From Saprospiraceae bacterium (lineage in GTDB: Bacteria; Bacteroidota; Bacteroidia; Chitinophagales; Saprospiraceae): a stretch of DNA of 64,000 bases. Positions 8,328 to 17,986 of the stretch are shown one piece after another. Location of the stretch: the NCBI GenBank assembly GCA_016714985.1, contig JADKBS010000020.1:62001-126000 (forward strand), in the 5' to 3' direction. The notes below the pieces were generated by a model, which saw nothing but the letters and a program-made list of their open reading frames with translations, did not search any database and was not told the DNA's origin. The position numbers and the translations under genes are program-made. Each line of letters begins with the position of its first letter. Position 1 is the first letter of the stretch.

Positions 8328-8635
8328 TACCTCGCCAATAATATCAGTATCATCACCCACTATCAAGTTCATGCGTTGACGTGGTTTTTTACAGCTTATG
8401 TCATGGGGGCCGTTTGACGCCTCAATGGAAAAAGGCATTCCCAAAATCGAAATCACCTGTTCTATCTTCATACCTGGCTGAATGCGCTTTATTTTCTCTC
8501 CAGTAATACCTTCCGTCAAGTCAGAGCGTGTTCCGCAACCAAATTGTAGGAGGTTTAAGACAATTGCCAATATTATAAAACTATGGAACTGGATTTTTTT
8601 TACTTTTTGTATTCGCATTGTAATAGTCTGATGGA

Positions 8636-10565
8636 TTACTTGATTATCTGATACTCCGTCCGCCTATTCCCCCTTCTCCCCTCCTCCGTCTCGTTGCTCC
8701 CCGCAGGCACCGCTTCGCCGAAGCCCTTGAATTGCAGGCGGCTGGCGTCGGCACCGCTTTGCACGAGGTTGTCATAGACGGCCTTGGCCCGGGCCTCTGA
8801 GAGTTTCAGGTTGTCGGCATCGGAGCCGACGTTGTCGGTGTGGCCGTTGATTTGGATTTTGAGCGTGGGGTTTTCGTCCAGCAGTCTTTTCAAGTGGGCG
8901 AGTTCGGGTGAGGCTCTCCTTTTGCAGCGTGGCCGACCCCGTTTCAAAGAAGATATTTTTTAGCACAATGGGCCGGGCGGCGGTGGCATCGCTCATGGGC
9001 GATAGGGCGATGGCCAGTTTGAAGGGCTTGTCGAGGGTGCCTGGCTCGGTGAGGGCGAAGTTTTCGGAGTAGAACAGGTATTTTTCCTTGGAAACGTTCA
9101 GGGCGTAGTTGCCGCCAGCGGGCAGCGTGAAGAGGAATTCGCCGTTGGCGTCGGTCGTTACGGTAGCAAAGGGCTTGCCCGACGACAGCTCGATGATTTC
9201 GGCGGTGGCCACGAGCGGCTGCCGACTGAGGGCATCGGTGACGACGGCCTTCACGAAGGTGACGGGCTTGGGCTTGGCGGCATCGTGCAGCGCAAAGGAA
9301 TAGATGTCGTTCTCGCCCTGGCCACCCTCCATCGTGCTGGAGATATAGGCCGTGCTGCCGTCGAGGCTGATGAACACGGCCCCCTCGCTGCCCGCCGTGT
9401 TGATGGGGTAGCCGATGTTTTCGGGGGTGCCCCATTTGCCGTCGGCCTGTTTTCTGGCGAAAAATATGTCGAAGCTGCCCATGCCGACGTGCCCCCGTGA
9501 GGTGAAGTAGAGCGTCTGACCATCGGGGTGGATGAAGGGGCTTTGCTCTTGGTCTGGCGAGTTGATGGTGCTGTCGAGGCGCACGGGCTGGCCCCATTTG
9601 CCGTTGGGCTGGCGGTCGCTCTGCCAGATGTCGCTGTTGCCCTTCCAGCCCGACTCGGCCCGCACGAAGTAGAGCGTTTTTCCATCGGAAGAAAGCGAGG
9701 GCTGCGTCTCTATCAGGCCCGTGTTGATGGGGGCGCCGAGGTTCTTCGGCGGCATCACCTTGCCGTTCACGGTCTCGGAGTAGTAAAGGTCGCAGGCGCC
9801 GAGGCCCCCTTTTCGGTTGCAGGCGGTGAAGATGATGAGCTTGCCGTCGGCGGAAATGGCCTGGGAGCCTTCGCTGTCCTCGGTGTTCAAGTGCTCGATG
9901 GGCGTGCCCTTTTGCCACTGGCCGTCCACGAGTTTGCTGATGAAAAAATCCTCCTGTCGGTTGTAGCGGTTGTCGCCGAGGAGGGTGCAGTAGATGAGCG
10001 TCTCGCCATCGGCGGTGAGTGCGGGCAGGTACTCCGACTTGGGGGTGTTGATGTTCGGCCCCAGGTTTTTCGGGACGAATGGAACAGGATTGGCAAATGC
10101 CTTGGCAGAGAACCTCGCATTTTCGAGGTATTTCTTGGCGGTGGCCTTGCGGCTTGCGCTGATTTTTGGGGCTTTTTTCAAAAAATAATCCATCAAAACC
10201 GCTGCCTGCCCAAAGTTCTTCAACTCAAACTCGACGATGCCCAAGCTGTAAAAAACGTTCGGTTCGTAAACGGAATCAATGGCAATGGCCTTTTCGTAAC
10301 CCGTCCGTGCTTCTTCCAGTTTCTCTTGCACGTTTTTCGTGTTGGCCCATTGGATTTGGGCATCAATGAAGGTCGGGTCCATTTTCAGTGCCTTATCGAA
10401 GTCCTCGATGGCATCGTCGAACTGCTTGAGGTCGAACATGCGGTTGCCCCGGTCAAAGACGGTCTTCAACTTGTCGTTGGCGGTCTTGGCGGTCGTGAAC
10501 TTTTTCTGTGCAAGTGCTTGCGAGCAAACGAATAGCAGCAGTAACAGGCTAAGGAATCGAGTCAT
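8636..10565 (-). pseudogene. OmpA-family protein with TPR and PD40 propeller, one frameshift
   Basis: From 10565 the frame encodes a signal peptide (MTRFLSLLLLLFVCSQALAQ), TPR units (residues about 30-150), then WD40-like PD40 repeats (YLPALTADGETLIY, SQAISADGKLIIFTA, QSPFIHPDGQTLYFTS; about 175-430). A carboxypeptidase-like beta domain (about 435-520) leads to the start of an OmpA C-terminal domain (IFFETGSATLQKES). The frame then shifts by one near 8915-8925, and the other frame supplies the rest of OmpA: SPELAHLKRLLDENPTLKIQ ... GHTDNVGSDADN ... NRRTEYQIIK. This layout is common in Bacteroidota outer-membrane, peptidoglycan-anchored proteins, including PorE-like ones near type IX secretion. 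One missing or extra base would restore about 640 residues, so a sequencing error is possible. Confidence 0.85.
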
Positions 10566-10642
10566 TTATTGGATTTGAAAATTCGGTGTTGAAAACGCTG
10601 GAAAAATAGGAAGGATTGCAGCAAGGTTGCAGTTAAATAATA

Positions 10643-10688
10643 AGATTCTGATTTCCGGCCAGCCAAAGTCTGGCCGAAATCAGAATCT
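10643..10688. repeat. Long hairpin, 19-20 bp arms
   Basis: Arms at 10643-10662 and 10670-10688 are complementary with one bulged G (AGATTCTGATTTCC... against its complement) and a 7-nt loop. It lies upstream of the OmpA/PD40 gene start and abuts a second hairpin. Confidence 0.8.
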
Positions 10689-10725
10689 TCTCTCTTTTTA
10701 GGCGGAGCCGCCCAAAAAAGAGAGA
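10689..10725. repeat. Homopurine/homopyrimidine-arm hairpin
   Basis: TCTCTCTTTTTAGGCGG pairs with CCGCCCAAAAAAGAGAGA around a 2-nt loop. The arms are nearly pure pyrimidine and purine. Similar arms occur at 13688-13730 and 60574-60620. Confidence 0.75.
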
Positions 10726-10750
10726 AGTAGTTTTAGGTTGTTCTTAGGCA

Positions 10751-10791
10751 AAAGAAAAAAGGGCTACCGCATCTGCGACAGCCCCTTTTAT
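10751..10791 (-). terminator. Rho-independent terminator of the TPR gene
   Basis: On the minus strand a GGGCT...AGCCC stem with an inner CGC/GCG pairing is followed by a T run, 21-60 nt after the stop of the gene ending at 10812. Confidence 0.8.
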
Positions 10792-10811
10792 TTTCATTTT
10801 GTCATGTAAGT

Positions 10812-11840
10812 TTAAGCAATGGCTTTCAACATCGCAGCAGCTTTTTTCGAGCCAAGTCCGGCAGCTTCTTTGATGTCGTTCACGTAGCCGCTCTCGCCGG
10901 CCTTTTGGCGGGCAACACCCCGGCTGAAGAGTTGATCCGCTTTGGACGGCGTGTACTCACGCTGTACATTGAAGCCCATCATGTTGTTGTAAACCTTCAC
11001 GGCGTCAGTGTATTGGCCGATTTCGCAGAGTGCCTTTCCGTAATTGAAGAACACGTTTGGCTGCCATTTGTAGTTCGGGTCGTCTTCCTTGAACTGGCGG
11101 TTTGTCACCAGTTTCAGCTCAAAAATAGCCTTCTCGAACTCGCTTAGGCCAAGGTGGAGTTCTCCTTTCAAGCGTCGGGCACTCCAGTAAATGGGCTGGT
11201 GCGGTATGGACTTGGCAATGGCCTGCTCCAAATCCTCCAAAGCACCTTGAATATCGTTCTTCTTAACCCTCGTATTGGCCCGGCCCCAATAGGCATCGGG
11301 CATGTTCGGGTTGATGTCAATGCTTTTAGTGAAATCGTACATCGCATCGTCGTAGTTGCGCAGGCGATAGTTCACATAGCCACGGCGCTCGTAGGCGAGG
11401 GCGTTGCGCTCGAATTTTTCAATGGCCCGATTCAGGGCATTCATTGCTTCCTCTTCCAGCCCCTTGGTCTTCACCATTGCTCGCCCTTGGATGAAGGCTT
11501 GTGTGGCGGACTTGTCGCCAGCAGGCTCTATCACGCGCTGGTCAATGATTTTGCCATCTTGGATGACCCACGCCTTCAAGTCGCCAGCAATGGCGTATTC
11601 CGCCATGTACTCCAACATGTTGAGCGTGTTCTTCCAACTTTTTTCCGGGCACTCCTTGATGTAACGAGGGATGGAAAGGATGAAAGTGTCTTCCTGGAAA
11701 ACTTCTTCCGCTTTGAGGAGGATATCGTTGCGGTAATAGTTTTCCGTTCGATGCAGGTACAGTTTAAGCACTTGCTCGTAGCTTCTGGCGTTGCCAAATT
11801 CGAGGCAACCGGATACAATCGTCTTGTACGTGGCGTTCAT
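10812..11840 (-). CDS. Cytosolic TPR-repeat protein of unknown function
   Basis: The 342-residue protein has no signal peptide. Residues 1-115 form a helical N-terminal domain (SGCLEFGNARSYEQVLKLYL). Residues about 125-300 contain four or five TPR units (NALAYERRGYVNYRLRNYDD, DAYWGRANTRVKKNDIQGAL, FFNYGKALCEIGQYTDAVKVYNN). The C-terminal GLGSKKAAAMLKAIA is a small helical cap. TPR proteins usually act as scaffolds; the partner is not evident. The gene is monocistronic, with a clear terminator downstream and a 500-bp upstream region. I do not recognise an orthologue by name. Confidence 0.8.
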   Translation of the reverse strand: MNATYKTIVSGCLEFGNARSYEQVLKLYLHRTENYYRNDILLKAEEVFQEDTFILSIPRYIKECPEKSWKNTLNMLEYMAEYAIAGDLKAWVIQDGKIIDQRVIEPAGDKSATQAFIQGRAMVKTKGLEEEAMNALNRAIEKFERNALAYERRGYVNYRLRNYDDAMYDFTKSIDINPNMPDAYWGRANTRVKKNDIQGALEDLEQAIAKSIPHQPIYWSARRLKGELHLGLSEFEKAIFELKLVTNRQFKEDDPNYKWQPNVFFNYGKALCEIGQYTDAVKVYNNMMGFNVQREYTPSKADQLFSRGVARQKAGESGYVNDIKEAAGLGSKKAAAMLKAIA

Positions 11841-12406
11841 TTCGCTGCTGTTTTGCTGTTGTTATACGTTTTGTTTTTAGACCGTTGTGTAGTTCCTCAA
11901 GCACCGGTTGAGTTGAAATCCTTGTCATAAGTCTTGGTTTGCCTTGCTGTTTTGCTGTACCGGGTAAGCATAAAACTGAACTCTTTACAGCCAAGTTGTA
12001 TCAGTAAGAATCGAACTCTTAACAGTCTTCTCTATAGTATTTCTTAGTTAGAAACCCCCTATGGGAGAGGGGAACATTTAGGTGTGTAGTCGCTAAATTG
12101 TACGACATAGCATAGGATGCACAAAAGTCTTAAAAAAAATCAACCCACCAAATTTTTCTCCAAAAAAATGCAAGAAACTCAAAAAAAAATGCGCTGGAAA
12201 TCCTCCGATATTTGCGGGGAATAGAAAAAGAGGGCATTTGTACTATTTTTAGATGCTTCGAAGGAGCGACTTCAATCTATTATCTATCTCATTTACAGGA
12301 CTTCTGCTGATTTTAAGAAGTTGTAAGCCCGATTCTTCTGCGTAGAAGGATGTTGCCAAATTTAATATCGAAAGCCCGTTTTGCAACTAAAAATCAATCA
12401 ATCAAG
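11841..12406. other. Divergent intergenic region without a gene
   Basis: About 560 bp between the TPR gene and mtnA. It contains GCTGTTTTGCTGT-type repeated words near 11855-11955, a short CCCCCTATGGGAGAGGGG hairpin near 12053-12071, A-rich stretches around 12128-12190 and an AATCAATCAATCAA tract just before the mtnA start. I see no open frame with protein-like content and no recognisable riboswitch fold. Confidence 0.6.
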
Positions 12407-13612
12407 GTGAAAATAAACAACACTCCCTTCCGTACCATCTGGTTGCACCCCGAAGATGAACACATCGTCCAAATCATAGACCAGCGGCACTTGCCGCATC
12501 ACTTTGTCATTGCCGACCTGAGAACCCTTGAAGATTTCGAGGTGGCCATTCGGGATATGCTCGTGCGAGGCGCGCCGCTCATCGGCTCGGCAGCTGCTTA
12601 TGGCATGTATGTGGCTGCTTTGCAGTTTGCGGCTTCGCCAAATTTTTATGAAAAAATGGGGGAATCCGCCGTCCGCCTGAAAGCCACTCGCCCCACTGCC
12701 GTCAACCTTGCCTACGCCGTTGACCGAGTGCTGATGTTAGTTGGCAGTTTGGCAGGTCTTGTCCCGACCCCTCGGGATGGGAGTGGGCAGTCAAGAACTA
12801 CCCAAGTGGAAATTGCGGAGCAAATCGCCAAAATACGCCAAGCCGCCAGCGACATCACCGAAGAAAGCGTTGCCCACTGCCGCTCCATCGGTGAGCATGG
12901 CCTTAAACTTATCGAAGCCATCCACAACAGGAAGCTAAAGCAGGCACTTCCGTCCAGCGTTGACCGTCAGCCGTCAACCGTCAATATTTTGACTCACTGC
13001 AACGCAGGCTGGCTCGCCTGCATTGACCACGGCACTGCGACAGCCCCTATCTACGCCGCCCACGACCAGGGCATTCCTGTCCACGTTTGGGTGGACGAGA
13101 CCCGTCCCCGCAACCAAGGTGCCTCGCTCACGGCCTTCGAACTGAAGGAGCATGGCGTGCCGCACACCGTCATTGCCGACAACACGGGCGGCCATCTCAT
13201 GCAGCACGGACTGGTGGATATGGTCATCGTCGGTACCGACCGCACCACCCGCACGGGCGATGTGGCCAACAAAATCGGCACCTACCTCAAGGCCCTTGCC
13301 GCCGCTGACAATGGGGTGCCTTTCTATGTGGCTGTGCCCTCCAGCAGTATTGATTGGTCGCTGCACAATGGCCTGACCGACATCCCCATTGAGCAACGGG
13401 ATGCAACAGAGGTACATTTTATTAATGGTTTGGATGAGAAATCGGGCGAGGTGCGGGAGGTCCGGCTGACGCCGCAGGGCAGCCCTGCCGCCAACTATGC
13501 CTTTGATGTAACGCCCGCACGGTTGGTGACGGGTTTGATTACGGAACGGGGCATCTGCGAGGCGAGCGAGCAAGGGTTGTTGGGGCTTTTTGAAGAACAA
13601 TCAAATAGCTGA
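12407..13612 (+). CDS. mtnA: S-methyl-5-thioribose-1-phosphate isomerase
   Basis: The enzyme converts methylthioribose-1-phosphate to methylthioribulose-1-phosphate in methionine salvage. Family motifs are present: FRTIWLHPEDEHIVQIIDQ at the N-terminus, RGAPLIGSAAAYG, the catalytic Cys in ILTHCNAGWLA and the catalytic Asp in IVGTDRTTRTGDVANKIGT. The family usually starts V/M-K-x-N-x-T-P-x-RTI, which supports the GTG at 12407. The frame can be extended to 12350, but that part is a low-complexity AATC word tract. Two inserts look unusual: TPRDGSGQSRTT near 12766-12800 and SSVDRQPSTVN near 12955-12985; the second is made of CCGTCAACCGTCA words. No other methionine-salvage gene is adjacent. Confidence 0.93.
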   Translation: MKINNTPFRTIWLHPEDEHIVQIIDQRHLPHHFVIADLRTLEDFEVAIRDMLVRGAPLIGSAAAYGMYVAALQFAASPNFYEKMGESAVRLKATRPTAVNLAYAVDRVLMLVGSLAGLVPTPRDGSGQSRTTQVEIAEQIAKIRQAASDITEESVAHCRSIGEHGLKLIEAIHNRKLKQALPSSVDRQPSTVNILTHCNAGWLACIDHGTATAPIYAAHDQGIPVHVWVDETRPRNQGASLTAFELKEHGVPHTVIADNTGGHLMQHGLVDMVIVGTDRTTRTGDVANKIGTYLKALAAADNGVPFYVAVPSSSIDWSLHNGLTDIPIEQRDATEVHFINGLDEKSGEVREVRLTPQGSPAANYAFDVTPARLVTGLITERGICEASEQGLLGLFEEQSNS

Positions 13613-13687
13613 AACTTTGGCTGTCCCCATTTGTTTGCTTCGCAATAATTTGATAATCAACCTTTTTTGGTAACTAATTAGGAGGGT

Positions 13688-13730
13688 GTGGGAGGAGAGA
13701 GAAAAATTCATTTTTTCTCTCTCCTCCCAC
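13688..13730. repeat. Perfect 19-bp homopurine-arm palindrome
   Basis: GTGGGAGGAGAGAGAAAAA at 13688-13706 pairs perfectly with 13712-13730 over a 5-nt loop. It lies between mtnA and the CoA-binding gene and may act as a terminator, although the trailing T run belongs to the next hairpin. Confidence 0.85.
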
Positions 13731-13737
13731 GTTTTTG

Positions 13738-13778
13738 TTTTTTTGGGGTAAAAATTGAAAATTTTTACCCCAAAAAAA
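13738..13778. repeat. Perfect 19-bp A/T-rich palindrome
   Basis: TTTTTTTGGGGTAAAAATT at 13738-13756 pairs with 13760-13778. It directly follows the homopurine palindrome. Outer flanks also carry a short inverted pair (GGTAACTA at 13669-13676, TAGTTACC at 13790-13797), so the two hairpins sit in a nested structure. Confidence 0.85.
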
Positions 13779-13816
13779 CCTTTGCTAAGTAGTTACCTTT
13801 TTTGATAAAAACATCC

Positions 13817-14176
13817 ATGAAAAAGACCCTTGTCATCGGCGCATCCACCAACCCGGACCGGTACTCGTATTTGGCCATCAATTCACTTAAAAAACATGGC
13901 CACGAAGTGGTGGCCATTGGCCGCAAGGAAGGCGAGGTGAACGGCGTCAAAATTCAAACGGGCCACCCCCCGCTTGCCGATATTGATACGGTGACAATGT
14001 ACCTGAACCTTTCCCACCAGGAGGAATATTATGACTATTTGAAGGAAATGAAGCCCCGGCGCATCATCTTCAACCCCGGTGCCGAGAACTACGACTTGCT
14101 GGACAGGGAGAGCCGTGAAGGGGTTGAGTGCGTCGAAGCTTGTACGCTTGTGATGTTGGCCACAGGCCAATACTAA
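13817..14176 (+). CDS. CoA-binding (Rossmann) domain protein
   Basis: The 119-residue protein is a single CoA_binding_2 domain: TLVIGASTNPDRYSYLAINS at residues 4-23, VAIGRKEGEVNGVKI, YLNLSHQEEYYDYLKEMKPRRIIFNPGAENYDL and a conserved Glu-Ala-Cys-Thr near the C-terminus. Related stand-alone proteins (YccU/YneT type) bind CoA-like nucleotides; the physiological role is not settled. I use the ATG at 13817 rather than the TTG at 13802. The gene converges on korB, and the 89-bp gap between them is almost completely filled by a perfect 36-bp-arm palindrome. Confidence 0.88.
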   Translation: MKKTLVIGASTNPDRYSYLAINSLKKHGHEVVAIGRKEGEVNGVKIQTGHPPLADIDTVTMYLNLSHQEEYYDYLKEMKPRRIIFNPGAENYDLLDRESREGVECVEACTLVMLATGQY

Positions 14177-14177
14177 A

Positions 14178-14260
14178 GGTTGATGGGGTTTATAAAGTTG
14201 ATAGGGGTTGATGGCCGCCACGCTCATCAACCCCTATCAACTTTATAAACCCCATCAACC
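14178..14260. repeat. Perfect palindrome, 36-bp arms and 11-nt loop
   Basis: Arms 14178-14213 and 14225-14260 are exact complements. Each arm holds three GGTTGAT-type words (GGTTGATGGGG, AAAGTTGATAGGGG, TTGATG). The element spans the convergent gap between the CoA-binding gene and korB, starting 1 nt after one stop and ending 5 nt before the other. A bidirectional terminator is plausible, but there is no T run. Confidence 0.95.
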
Positions 14261-14265
14261 TGCAG

Positions 14266-15315
<1,050 letters not shown>

Positions 15316-15322
15316 TTTTTAT

Positions 15323-15466
15323 GGTTGATAAGGGTTGATAAAGGTTGATTTATGCGGTTGATATGGGTTGATTTTGGTTTATGAAAGTTGATTTCAGCTG
15401 CCGCCTATCAACCCTTATAAACTTTTATCAACCCATATCAACCGCATAAATCAACCCTTATCAACC
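15323..15466. repeat. Large imperfect palindrome of GGTTGATA words between korA and korB
   Basis: The left arm (15323 to about 15393) and right arm (15405-15466) share long complementary blocks, for example GGTTGATTTATGCGG and GGTTGATATGGGTTGAT. The arms are tandem variants of GGTTGATAAG. The right arm overlaps the 3' end of korA, whose last codons (LVDKG and the stop) are written in the repeat itself. Confidence 0.9.
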
Positions 15467-17301
15467 AAGTTTAGAACAAACTCAAACAGCTCCTCGTGCG
15501 CAATCGGCGTGCCCTGAATCTTGTTGAACGGCACGGCGGGCAGCAGGAACTTGTCCCGGATGATTTTCACCAACTGTCCGTTGTTGATTTCTGGAATCAC
15601 CACGGTTTTGAAGCCCCGCATCATCGTTTCCAAGTTCGCAGGGAAGGGGCGCAGGTAGCGAAGGTGCGCATGGCCGACTTTAAAGCCCTGTTCTGCCAAG
15701 CTGCGGGTCACCGACTCGCAAACGCCGTAGGTACTGCCCCAGCCGAGCAGTAGTACGTCGCCACTTTCATGGCCCGATTCGATTTTTTGTGCAGGGATGT
15801 AGTCAGCAATCATCTCCACCTTGCGCTCACGGGTCTTCACCATGTGCTCGTGGTTGGCGGGATCGTAGCTGATATTGCCCGTCACATCCTCTTTTTCGAT
15901 GCCGCCGATGCGGTGGAGCAGGCCGGGCGTGCCAGGTATTGCCCAAGGGCGTGCCAGTTTTTCGTCCCGCTGGTAGGGCATGAACTGGCTGCCGTCTTCA
16001 CTTTGCTTTGCAAATTCGACCTTCATCTCTGGCATATCGGATGCCTTCGGGTATTTCCAAGGCTCGGCGCCATTGGCGATATAGCCGTCGGAGAGCAGTA
16101 CCACTGGCGTCATGTGTTGCACGGCAATGCGGCAGGCCTCCATCGCCGCTTCAAAGCAATCGGACGGCCTGCTGCAGGAGACGATGGGCAAGGGGCATTC
16201 GCCATTTCGGCCATACATGGCTTGCAAGAGGTCGCTCTGCTCCGTTTTGGTGGGCAAGCCGGTGGAAGGGCCGCCCCGCTGCACGTCAATGACGACGAGC
16301 GGCATTTCCAGCATGACGGCAAGGCCCATTGCCTCGCCCTTGAGCGCTAGGCCAGGGCCGGAAGTGCCCGTCACGCCAAGGTTGCCGCCATAGCTGGCAC
16401 CTATTGCGGAAGCAATGGCCGCAATTTCGTCCTCTGCCTGAAAGGTGCGCACCCCGAAGTTTTTATGCTTCGACAGCCCATGCAAAATGCTGGATGCCGG
16501 AGTGATGGGGTAGGAGCCATAGAACAGTGGCAAGCCCAGTTTTTTCGATGCAACCACGAGGCCGAGGACGATGCCGTCGTTGCCGTTGATGCTGCGGTAG
16601 CTACCTTTCTCCAGCTCTGCTGGCGCAACGGTGTATCGGTCACTGGCAAACTCTACCGTATCGGCGAGGTTGTAGCCCGCTTGCAGTGCCTTTATGTTGG
16701 CATCGAGTATGTCCGGTTTGTTCTTGAACTTGGCGTTCAGGAACTTCAGTGTTGTGTCCAGTGTACGGCTGTAGCGCCAGAGCAAGAAGCCAAGTACGAA
16801 CATGTTTTTGCAACGATCCCTTTCCTTGGTGCCAAGGGTTGAATCACCGATAGACTCACGGGTCATCTTCGTCACGGGGATTTTCATCACCTCATATCCC
16901 TCTAAGGTATTGTTCTCCAAGGGGTTCTGCGTTTCGTCGTACTTGGCGAGGCGCAGGTTTTTGGAATCGAAACCATCTTCGCTGACGATGACCGTGCCGC
17001 CTTTTTTCACCATTTTCAGGTTGGATTTGAGTGCGGCGGCGTTCATGGCCACGAGCACGTCGAAGCGGTCGCCGGGCGTGAAGATGCGCTGGCTGCCAAA
17101 ATGGAGTTGGAAGCCAGACACGCCCGCCAGGGTGCCTATCGGGGCACGTATCTCGGCTGGGAAGTCGGGGAAGGTGGAAAGGTCACTGCCCGTGAAGGCA
17201 GTGTCGTCGGTGAAAAGACCGCCCGTAAGCTGCATCCCATCACCGGAGTCGCCAGCGAACTTGATGATGACGGACTTTTTTTCTTGCGCTTGCGTTACCA
17301 T
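15451..17301 (-). CDS. korA: 2-oxoacid:ferredoxin oxidoreductase, fused gamma-alpha subunit
   Basis: The 616-residue protein fuses the gamma domain (residues about 1-190, with FAGDSGDGMQLTGGLF) to the alpha or pyrimidine-binding domain (about 215-610, with YPITPASSILHGLSKH, TFQAEDEIAAIASAIGASYGG and VTGTSGPGLALKGEAMG). It partners with the beta subunit encoded next to form the complete enzyme. No ferredoxin-like delta domain is present, as is usual for this two-subunit type. The start at 17301 (MVTQAQEKKSVIIKFAG) is well placed. The last five residues, LVDKG, are encoded by a repeat unit of the downstream palindrome, and a second palindrome lies just upstream of the start. Confidence 0.93.
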   Translation of the reverse strand: MVTQAQEKKSVIIKFAGDSGDGMQLTGGLFTDDTAFTGSDLSTFPDFPAEIRAPIGTLAGVSGFQLHFGSQRIFTPGDRFDVLVAMNAAALKSNLKMVKKGGTVIVSEDGFDSKNLRLAKYDETQNPLENNTLEGYEVMKIPVTKMTRESIGDSTLGTKERDRCKNMFVLGFLLWRYSRTLDTTLKFLNAKFKNKPDILDANIKALQAGYNLADTVEFASDRYTVAPAELEKGSYRSINGNDGIVLGLVVASKKLGLPLFYGSYPITPASSILHGLSKHKNFGVRTFQAEDEIAAIASAIGASYGGNLGVTGTSGPGLALKGEAMGLAVMLEMPLVVIDVQRGGPSTGLPTKTEQSDLLQAMYGRNGECPLPIVSCSRPSDCFEAAMEACRIAVQHMTPVVLLSDGYIANGAEPWKYPKASDMPEMKVEFAKQSEDGSQFMPYQRDEKLARPWAIPGTPGLLHRIGGIEKEDVTGNISYDPANHEHMVKTRERKVEMIADYIPAQKIESGHESGDVLLLGWGSTYGVCESVTRSLAEQGFKVGHAHLRYLRPFPANLETMMRGFKTVVIPEINNGQLVKIIRDKFLLPAVPFNKIQGTPIAHEELFEFVLNLVDKG

Positions 17302-17318
17302 AATACCAAGGTTGTAAT

Positions 17319-17390
17319 GGGTCTGTGGTTTCAGGTTTCAAGTTTCACGGGGGGTGCCCTGAAACCTATGAAACTTGAAACCACAGACCC
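17319..17390. repeat. Palindrome of GGTTTCA words upstream of korA
   Basis: GGGTCTGTGGTTTCA at 17319-17333 pairs with its complement at 17376-17390. The inner parts of both arms consist of shuffled GGTTTCA/AGTTTCA words. It lies in the 5' leader region of korA, starting 18 bp upstream of the ATG. Confidence 0.85.
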
Positions 17391-17472
17391 CAAGAATTGC
17401 CATCTGGCAAAACGGGCGGAAATTTAGGCAAGTGAAATGAAAAAATTGCGTGATTTTGCGCACAGCAGGAAA

Positions 17473-17506
17473 TAAAAAAACCTGTCCGTTCAATCCGGAC
17501 AGGTTT
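17473..17506 (-). terminator. Rho-independent terminator of the small membrane protein gene
   Basis: AAACCTGTCC and GGACAGGTTT form a 10-bp stem over CGTTCAATCC-type loop sequence, followed on the minus strand by a T run (the A run at 17473-17479). It lies about 100 nt beyond the stop at 17605. Confidence 0.8.
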
Positions 17507-17604
17507 CGCAATTTGAAAATTTGTTACCAAAAAAGTTTTTGACCCTCACCGCAAGAAATGAGGGCCGTGCAATTTGTAATCCTTATTCTTGTTTGAATGG
17601 AATA

Positions 17605-17826
17605 TCAGTTAACAGCGTATGCATCCAAGTCGAGCAGTCCAGCAATCAGCTGGGTATTATCTTTCAGTACGTAAAGCACTATTGCCACAGCCAACAACAA
17701 GGTCGCTTTGATGATACGTCGCTGGTAGCGCACAGCATCGGACTTTTCATTGGCAAGCCACTCCGAAAATTCAGGGGAAACGTTGGAAGGATGGAAGGAT
17801 GTGCTGGTGACAGTGTTTGAATGCAT
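17605..17826 (-). CDS. Small single-pass membrane protein
   Basis: The 73-residue product has a polar N-terminal half (SPEFSEWLANEKSDAVRYQRR) and one clear membrane helix at residues about 40-58 (ATLLLAVAIVLYVL). A downstream terminator on the same strand and normal codon use support a real gene. I do not recognise the family. It stands alone between korA and the divergent ATPase operon. Confidence 0.65.
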   Translation of the reverse strand: MHSNTVTSTSFHPSNVSPEFSEWLANEKSDAVRYQRRIIKATLLLAVAIVLYVLKDNTQLIAGLLDLDAYAVN

Positions 17827-17973
17827 TTTCTGTTCTAGTTTTGTTTTTTTACCTCAAAGTTTAAGCCCAAAACCGTGCCAAAAAATATAAATTGGATTGC
17901 GATTTTTTTGAAATTCTAAAAAAAGAGCCAAAAGGATGCATTTTTCCACAATTTCGGAAAGCTGGGAATGAAC

Positions 17974-17981
17974 TAACTTTG
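17974..17981 (+). promoter_or_regulatory. -7 box of the ATPase/TOPRIM operon
   Basis: TAACTTTG, followed by CGCAC and the ATG only 5 nt later, matches the Bacteroidota TAnnTTTG box. The transcript would be leaderless or nearly so. A TTTC at 17952-17955 lies at the -33 distance. Confidence 0.55.
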
Positions 17982-17986
17982 CGCAC

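Larger units (their letters stand above)
7451..8618 (-). pseudogene. BamE/SmpA-like lipoprotein gene split by an IS insertion
   Basis: The 5' part (8618 down to 8320) encodes a lipoprotein signal peptide (LNLLQFGCG) and a SmpA/OmlA-like segment, IKRIQPGMKIEQVISILGMP. The frame stops 2 nt into the insertion element. Removing the element (7757-8319) and one copy of the 8-bp target duplication joins this frame exactly to a downstream frame (7748 to 7451). That frame reads ...EVKDYYSPQNFCCETNKDLL... into a Trp/Tyr-rich C-terminal part ending in FINEALFKDCFH. The rejoined gene is 597 nt, an uninterrupted 198-codon frame plus stop. I therefore infer a recently disrupted gene for a 198-residue outer-membrane or periplasmic lipoprotein of unknown role. 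BamE-like folds usually serve envelope assembly. Confidence 0.85.

Noticed and set aside
9528..10535. 335-codon plus-strand frame opposite the OmpA/PD40 gene
   Set aside because: Sense-strand protein has TPR, PD40 and OmpA motifs; the opposite frame is compositional.
10643..10725. Integron attC or phage attachment site
   Set aside because: Two plain hairpins next to each other, no integrase gene and no attC core sites.
12000..12406. Riboswitch (SAM or similar) upstream of mtnA
   Set aside because: No conserved aptamer core visible; only short hairpins and low-complexity words.
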